Source of the DNA: Myxococcaceae bacterium
GTDB taxonomy: Bacteria; Myxococcota; Myxococcia; Myxococcales; Myxococcaceae
Direction of reading: 5' to 3'
Assembly (NCBI GenBank): GCA_018262385.1
Contig: JAGSPQ010000248.1
Span: 1 to 6,069, forward strand
Length of the DNA: 6,069 bases
In this document: positions 1-6,069 of the stretch, piece after piece
How positions within the stretch are numbered: position 1 is the stretch's first letter
Layout of the letters: each line of letters starts with the position of its first letter
Program-made: the position numbers and the translations under genes
The notes under the pieces: generated by a model
The model's input: the letters and a program-made list of their open reading frames with translations, nothing else
Databases searched by the model: none
What the model was told of the DNA's origin: nothing

Positions 1-1
1 T

Positions 2-547
2 CCGCCGGTGATGTCGCTGGGCGAGGACGACTACGAGAGCCAGCGCACCACCTCGTACCCGGCCCACGGCTACAAGAACCCGATGTCGATGGCCTCGACC
101 CAGAGCAACCCGGTGCTCGATCCGTTCGCGATGGCCGGCGGGATGATGAGCCAGGACGAGCAGGCCCAGGGCGACAACCCCGACGCGACCCGGGTGGCGG
201 TGATTCCCCAGGAGCTGCTGAAGGCCAGCGCCCGCGGCAACAGCGCCGAGAACCCGATGGTGAACCTGCCGAAGACGATGCCCCGCATCGCCGCGGCGCT
301 GCCGCCCTCGGTTCCGGTGGGCGCCAACCCGGAAGACGCCCACTTCCACGACGTGTTCCGCGACTTCGTCGCCACCCGCGAGAAGTGCGGCGAGCCGGCA
401 GACGGGCTGACCTTCGAGAAGTTCGTCACCAAGCTGCGCAAGAACAAGGAGCAGCTGGTGGCGAAGTACAACTGCAAGACGGTTCGCTTTCAGGTCTACG
501 TGAAGGAAGGCAAAGCCGCGCTGAAGGCCACTCCGGTCAAGGAGTAG
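2..547 (+). CDS. 3' portion of a protein with an MXAN_5187-like C-terminal domain (5' partial)
   Basis: The reading frame is open to the left edge (Pro-Pro precede the first GTG and ATG at 8 and 11), so this is probably the tail of a longer protein; no ribosome-binding site is visible before 8. The visible part has two halves. Roughly the first 100 residues are low-complexity and rich in Met, Pro, Ala, Asn and acidic residues, as expected of a disordered linker. The last 75 or so form a compact basic region with motifs HDVFRDFVATREKCGEP, GLTFEKFV and KLRKNKEQL, ending in KATPVKE. I recall this tail as a domain found at the C-termini of several myxobacterial proteins (NCBI name 'MXAN_5187 C-terminal domain'); that is from memory and its function is not known to me. 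It contains two Cys (KCGEP and YNCKT). The gene ends at TAG 545-547, about 185 bp before the next gene's promoter, so it is probably not in an operon with the regulator. Confidence 0.75.
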   Translation, partial: PPVMSLGEDDYESQRTTSYPAHGYKNPMSMASTQSNPVLDPFAMAGGMMSQDEQAQGDNPDATRVAVIPQELLKASARGNSAENPMVNLPKTMPRIAAALPPSVPVGANPEDAHFHDVFRDFVATREKCGEPADGLTFEKFVTKLRKNKEQLVAKYNCKTVRFQVYVKEGKAALKATPVKE

Positions 548-563
548 CGCCTCGCTGGTGGTG

Positions 564-579
564 CCCGCCAGCCGGCGGG
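564..579 (+). terminator. Weak GC-rich hairpin after the first gene
   Basis: CCCGCC at 564-569 pairs with GGCGGG at 574-579 around a 4-nt loop, 16 nt after the stop codon at 547. No U-tract follows (GTCGACCTGTT), so it is at best a weak or Rho-assisted terminator. It could also be a chance GC palindrome. Confidence 0.3.
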
Positions 580-616
580 GTCGACCTGTTCCAAGTCAGA
601 TCTCTGTGGGCTCCGC

Positions 617-639
617 GCCAGCCTTGTCGTGCGGCTGGC
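617..639. repeat. Inverted repeat, 7-bp arms
   Basis: GCCAGCC at 617-623 and GGCTGGC at 633-639 are perfect complements around a 9-nt spacer. The octamer CGCCAGCC also occurs at 566-573, exactly 50 bp upstream of its copy at 616-623. The element lies about 130 bp upstream of the predicted sigma-54 start point, so it could be a distal activator site, but nothing in the sequence proves this. Confidence 0.3.
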
Positions 640-653
640 AGTCGGCGTGCCCC

Positions 654-669
654 AGTGACAAAAGTCACT
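654..669. promoter_or_regulatory. Symmetric operator-like site AGTGAC-AAAA-GTCACT (candidate enhancer)
   Basis: AGTGAC (654-659) and GTCACT (664-669) are perfect 6-bp inverted arms around AAAA. The 16-bp dyad is less GC-rich than its surroundings. Its centre is about 96 bp upstream of the transcription start predicted from the -24/-12 element at 732-747, which is within the usual range for upstream activating sequences of sigma-54 activators. These proteins carry Fis-type HTHs and bind as dimers to such dyads. That the regulator encoded at 836-4585 binds here is inference. Confidence 0.5.
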
Positions 670-691
670 CGCAACAGCTCGCAACCACTCG
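668..691. repeat. Helically phased direct repeats (CTCGCAAC type)
   Basis: CTCGCAAC occurs at 668-675 and again at 678-685, and a third CTCG starts at 688, so the units are spaced 10 bp apart, close to one helical turn. The first unit overlaps the right end of the AGTGAC dyad. Same-face repeats next to a dyad are typical of protein-binding arrays, but the units are short and could be chance. Confidence 0.35.
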
Positions 692-695
692 GCTC

Positions 696-728
696 TTTCG
701 ACGGGACGCGCGGCCTCGGCCGTCGAAA
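696..728. repeat. 9-bp inverted repeat abutting the -24 element
   Basis: TTTCGACGG (696-704) and CCGTCGAAA (720-728) are perfect complements separated by 15 bp, ending 3 bp before the TGGC of the sigma-54 element. No T-tract follows, so it is not a good terminator. Its position, centred about -46, suits a regulator or architectural-protein site, or a repressor that would occlude the promoter. A smaller competing palindrome, CGGCC-TC-GGCCG, is nested at 711-722. Confidence 0.4.
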
Positions 729-731
729 AGC

Positions 732-747
732 TGGCATGTAGGTTGCT
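732..747 (+). promoter_or_regulatory. Sigma-54 (-24/-12) promoter of the regulator gene
   Basis: TGGCATGTAGGTTGCT fits the established sigma-54 consensus TGGCAC-G-N4-TTGCW at every fixed position except the sixth (T for C), with the exact spacing between GG and GC. The base before it is C, agreeing with the preferred pyrimidine. With the C of the -12 GC at 746, transcription would begin near 758, giving a leader of about 78 nt before the ATG at 836. No strong -35/-10 pair is evident nearby. The upstream dyads at 654-669 and 696-728 give possible activator sites. Confidence 0.7.
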
Positions 748-787
748 GAGCGCCCGGCAGGAGTTGGTGGGGTCAGCGCTGGGGCCG

Positions 788-807
788 GTCCGTCGGGGAA
801 AACGGAC
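788..807 (+). promoter_or_regulatory. 5'-UTR stem-loop
   Basis: GTCCGT (788-793) pairs with ACGGAC (802-807) around an 8-nt loop. It lies within the predicted leader, between the start point near 758 and the Shine-Dalgarno at 821. It could stabilise the mRNA or form a symmetric DNA site downstream of the promoter. It is short, and no regulator is implied. Confidence 0.3.
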
Positions 808-820
808 AGAATGCCGGCGC

Positions 821-826
821 GAGGAG
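821..826 (+). promoter_or_regulatory. Ribosome-binding site fixing the start at 836
   Basis: GAGGAG lies 9 nt before ATG 836, a good Shine-Dalgarno spacing. It supports this ATG over the in-frame TTG at 743, which lies inside the -12 promoter element and upstream of the predicted start point. Confidence 0.75.
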
Positions 827-835
827 CGGACGAAG

Positions 836-4585
<3,750 letters not shown>

Positions 4586-4605
4586 GCTCAAGGCGCTGAA
4601 GAACA

Positions 4606-4621
4606 CGGCACCAACGTTGCA
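4606..4621 (+). promoter_or_regulatory. Second sigma-54-like (-24/-12) element before the lipoprotein gene
   Basis: CGGCACCAACGTTGCA matches TGGCAC-G-N4-TTGCW with correct GG-to-GC spacing; it differs only at position 1 (C for T) and position 7 (C for G). It lies in the 49-bp gap between the regulator and the lipoprotein gene. The predicted start point is near 4632, only about 3 nt before ATG 4635, so the Shine-Dalgarno at 4621 would not be transcribed from it. Either the mRNA is nearly leaderless, or the match is coincidental and the gene is read from upstream. Confidence 0.4.
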
Positions 4622-4626
4622 GAGGG
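4621..4626 (+). promoter_or_regulatory. Ribosome-binding site fixing the lipoprotein start at 4635
   Basis: AGAGGG lies 8 nt before ATG 4635 and overlaps the last base of the -12-like element. It favours the start that gives a standard lipoprotein signal. A rival, ATG 4578 with GAGGG at 4568-4572, would overlap the regulator's stop by 8 nt and add 19 residues before the signal. Confidence 0.6.
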
Positions 4627-4634
4627 TACCCGGC

Positions 4635-4898
4635 ATGAAGTCGATCTTCGTTGGTTTGTTGGCAGTGTTCGCCCTCACCGGGTGCGGAGTCGGAATGGAT
4701 GACCTCGAGGGCGAGCAGGCGGCCGCGGGTCAGACCGCTGACGCGGTGATGGCAGCTTCCACTGATAACTCCGTGTCGGCACAGGGCGAAATCCTCGGCC
4801 CGGTCCACAAAGAGCCCCTGGTGGCGCTGCCCCAGGACCCGATTCCGGTGTTCGAGGGCAAGCGGACCGGGACCAACGTGCCCCGCCCGGCGAAGTAG
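4635..4898 (+). CDS. Small putative lipoprotein, function unknown
   Basis: An 87-residue product with a textbook type II signal: Met-Lys, a hydrophobic stretch IFVGLLAVFAL, and lipobox Leu14-Thr15-Gly16-Cys17, giving a mature lipoprotein of about 71 residues anchored through Cys17. Position +2 is Gly, not Asp, so an outer-membrane destination is plausible by the E. coli rule, although that rule is not reliable in myxobacteria. The mature chain starts acidic (MDDLEGEQ), has an Ala/Thr/Ser-rich low-complexity centre and ends with a Pro-rich basic tail (FEGKRTGTNVPRPAK). It has no other Cys, repeat or recognised domain. It begins 49 bp after the regulator's stop, on the same strand, and is followed by a strong terminator, so it may be co-transcribed with the regulator or driven by the -24/-12-like element at 4606. 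I do not recognise a family; it may be lineage-restricted. Lipoprotein status is well supported, its role is not. Confidence 0.8.
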   Translation: MKSIFVGLLAVFALTGCGVGMDDLEGEQAAAGQTADAVMAASTDNSVSAQGEILGPVHKEPLVALPQDPIPVFEGKRTGTNVPRPAK

Positions 4899-4940
4899 AA
4901 ACCTAACGCTCTGACAGCAAAGGCAGGCTGGTGAAGCAGA

Positions 4941-4990
4941 GGGCGCCTCGGTCGGTTTTCCCCCGACCTCGAGGCGCCCGTTGTGTTTCT
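4941..4990 (+). terminator. Intrinsic terminator after the lipoprotein gene
   Basis: GGGCGCCTC (4941-4949) pairs perfectly with GAGGCGCCC (4971-4979). An inner 6-bp stem, GGTCGG (4950-4955) with CCGACC (4963-4968), continues it after a 2-nt bulge, leaving a 7-nt loop. A T-rich run (TTGTGTTTCT, 4981-4990) follows. It ends the regulator-lipoprotein unit 43 nt after the stop codon and separates it from the oxidoreductase. Confidence 0.85.
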
Positions 4991-5018
4991 GGAGGCGGGG
5001 GAGGCCATTACGTTTGAG

Positions 5019-5043
5019 CCAGAGGGCCATGAGGAGCCTCTGG
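5019..5043 (+). promoter_or_regulatory. Leader hairpin overlapping the oxidoreductase Shine-Dalgarno
   Basis: CCAGAGG (5019-5025) and CCTCTGG (5037-5043) form a perfect 7-bp stem with an 11-nt loop. The right arm includes the first two bases of the GGAGG ribosome-binding site (5042-5046). Folding could partly hide the site. It could also be chance in a purine-rich leader. Confidence 0.35.
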
Positions 5044-5046
5044 AGG
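5042..5046 (+). promoter_or_regulatory. Ribosome-binding site for the oxidoreductase
   Basis: GGAGG lies 5 nt before ATG 5052 and 11 nt before the in-frame ATG 5058. Spacing favours 5052. The upstream in-frame GTG at 4983 lies in the terminator's T-rich tail and has no ribosome-binding site. Confidence 0.65.
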
Positions 5047-5051
5047 AAGTC

Positions 5052-6005
5052 ATGGAAATGCGAGCTGCCGCCTTCGACCAGTTTGGCGGCCCAGAAGTCA
5101 TCGAAGTCACCCGGCTGCCGGTACCGGACCTGGGGCCCGGCGAGATCCTGATCGAGGTGTCGGTCGCGGGGGTAGGCCAGTGGGATCCGGAGCTGGTGAG
5201 CGGATCCTTCAGCGACACCGAGGTGAAGTTTCCCCGGGTGATCGGCTCGGACGGCGCCGGCCGGGTGCGCGCGATCGGCGCCAACGTGAAGAAGTTCAAG
5301 GTCGGCGATCGGGTCTACGCGTGGGGGTTCGGAAATCCGAAAGGCGGCTTCTTCGCCGAGTACGCGGTCGTCTCGCAGAACGACGCGGCGCTGATTCCTC
5401 CCACCATCTCACTGGAGGAGGCGGGGGTGCTGGCGGTCGACGGGCTCACTGCGCTGGAAGGGCTGGAGAAGGTGGAGCTGAAGAAGCGGCACTCGATCAT
5501 CATCTTCGGCGCCAACGGCGGGGTGGGGCACCTGGCGCTCCAGCTGGCGAAGGTGATTGGCGCCCAGGTGTTCGCAGTCGCCTCGGGGCAGGACGGGGTC
5601 GAGCTGGTGCTGAGCCTGGGCGCGGATGCGGCGGCCGAAGGGCGCTCGGCCAGGCTGCCGCAGCTGTTGGAGCGGTTCGCGCCCGCCACCGGCTGCGACG
5701 CGGCGCTGGTGTTCGCCGGCGGCAACGGGTGGGAGCTGGAGCTGGCGGGGATGAAGAAGAAGGGCCGGGTCGCCTTCCCGAACGGAGTCGAGCCGGAGCC
5801 GCTGCCTCCGCCGGGGGTGAAGCTGCGGGGCTACGACGGGGAGAAGAGCCCCGAGGCGTTCGAGCGGCTCAACCGGCTGATCGCGAAGGGCCCGTTCCGG
5901 GTGGTGGTCAGCAAGACCTACCCGCTGGAGCAGGCGGCGCAGGCGCTGCGGGACGTGCGGAGGCACCACCTGGGGAAGCTGGCGATCCAGGTCAAGCGAG
6001 CCTGA
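5052..6005 (+). CDS. Zinc-independent MDR-family NAD(P)H oxidoreductase (quinone oxidoreductase-like)
   Basis: A 317-residue protein of normal length for the quinone-oxidoreductase branch of the medium-chain dehydrogenase/reductase superfamily, predicted cytosolic. It has a GroES-like N-terminal domain (AAAFDQFGGPEVIEV at 5-19, then IGSDGAGRVRAIG at 64-76 and VGDRVYAW at 84-91) and a Rossmann domain with the nucleotide loop GANGGVG at 153-159. The C-terminus (YPLEQAAQALRDVRRHHLGKLAIQV) is the usual family ending. The GHE/Cys zinc ligands of alcohol dehydrogenases and the structural four-Cys lobe are absent; the only Cys is at 215. It is therefore expected to reduce quinones or activated double bonds with NAD(P)H. 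After the second strand the loop reads ASGQD without the Lys/Arg often seen in NADPH-preferring members, so cofactor preference is open. It follows a terminator and faces the gene at the right edge. Family is confident; substrate unknown. ATG 5058 (315 aa) is an alternative start. Confidence 0.9.
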   Translation: MEMRAAAFDQFGGPEVIEVTRLPVPDLGPGEILIEVSVAGVGQWDPELVSGSFSDTEVKFPRVIGSDGAGRVRAIGANVKKFKVGDRVYAWGFGNPKGGFFAEYAVVSQNDAALIPPTISLEEAGVLAVDGLTALEGLEKVELKKRHSIIIFGANGGVGHLALQLAKVIGAQVFAVASGQDGVELVLSLGADAAAEGRSARLPQLLERFAPATGCDAALVFAGGNGWELELAGMKKKGRVAFPNGVEPEPLPPPGVKLRGYDGEKSPEAFERLNRLIAKGPFRVVVSKTYPLEQAAQALRDVRRHHLGKLAIQVKRA

Positions 6006-6021
6006 GCGCGGCTGCTGCGGG

Positions 6022-6069
6022 TCAGCCCAGCTCGGCGCGACGTTCCACCCGCGGCAGGGTGATCGTGAA
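6022..6069 (-). CDS. C-terminal end of a convergent gene, possibly a sensor histidine kinase (3' partial)
   Basis: On the minus strand, an open frame enters from the right edge, reads FTITLPRVERRAELG and stops at TGA (6024-6022). The pattern T-F-T-[IV]-T-L-P followed by a short charged tail is the usual end of histidine-kinase HATPase_c domains, where it follows the G2 box (G-x-G-T/S-x-F-T). Only 15 codons are visible, so the family call is tentative. The gene converges on the oxidoreductase, with 16 bp between the two stop codons and no convincing terminator between them. Confidence 0.5.
   Translation of the reverse strand, partial: FTITLPRVERRAELG

Noticed and set aside
743..835. TTG 743 as the regulator's start (31 extra residues)
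   Set aside because: It lies within the TTGCT of the -12 promoter element and upstream of the predicted transcription start, and the extra residues are not family-like. ATG 836 has a good ribosome-binding site.
4981..5011. Possible -35/-10 promoter (TTGTGT, then CATTAC) for the oxidoreductase
   Set aside because: The 19-bp spacing and poor -10 match make it no better than chance; the first hexamer is also the terminator's T-rich tail.

Overview
The window looks like a chromosomal segment of a myxobacterium (Myxococcota, probably Myxococcaceae or a relative). The basis is a very high G+C content with strong GC3 bias, a large sigma-54 activator carrying TPRs and a second ATPase module, a short orphan lipoprotein, and an upstream protein whose C-terminal domain resembles one I associate with Myxococcus (the MXAN_5187 C-terminal type). 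No species can be named from the sequence alone.

Layout, left to right. (1) 2-547, +: 3' end of a gene whose start lies outside the window; it has a disordered linker and a compact C-terminal domain. (2) 548-835: a regulatory region of about 290 bp. It holds a weak hairpin after the first gene, several dyads, and a near-perfect -24/-12 (sigma-54) promoter at 732-747. (3) 836-4585, +: a 1249-residue regulator made of a STAND/AAA_16-type NTPase, about a dozen TPR-like repeats, a complete sigma-54-activating AAA+ domain with GAFTGA, an Ala/Val/Pro linker and a Fis-type HTH. (4) 4635-4898, +: an 87-residue putative lipoprotein with a clear lipobox, preceded at 4606-4621 by a second -24/-12-like element. 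(5) 4941-4990: a strong intrinsic-terminator-like hairpin. (6) 5052-6005, +: a zinc-less MDR-family (quinone-oxidoreductase-like) NAD(P)H oxidoreductase. (7) 6022-6069, -: the last 15 codons of a convergent gene, whose ending resembles the C-terminus of a histidine kinase.

How they may work together (inference): the regulator has no receiver, GAF, PAS or FHA input domain. Its own STAND-TPR half is therefore the probable sensor, controlling the sigma-54 AAA+ motor. Its gene has a sigma-54-type promoter and a symmetric site about 96 bp upstream of the predicted start point, which suggests positive autoregulation. The adjacent lipoprotein has a similar promoter-like element and is the best candidate target within the window. 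The oxidoreductase is insulated by the terminator and is probably a separate transcription unit. The most notable feature is this STAND-TPR-sigma-54 activator with its apparently self-referential promoter and lipoprotein partner.
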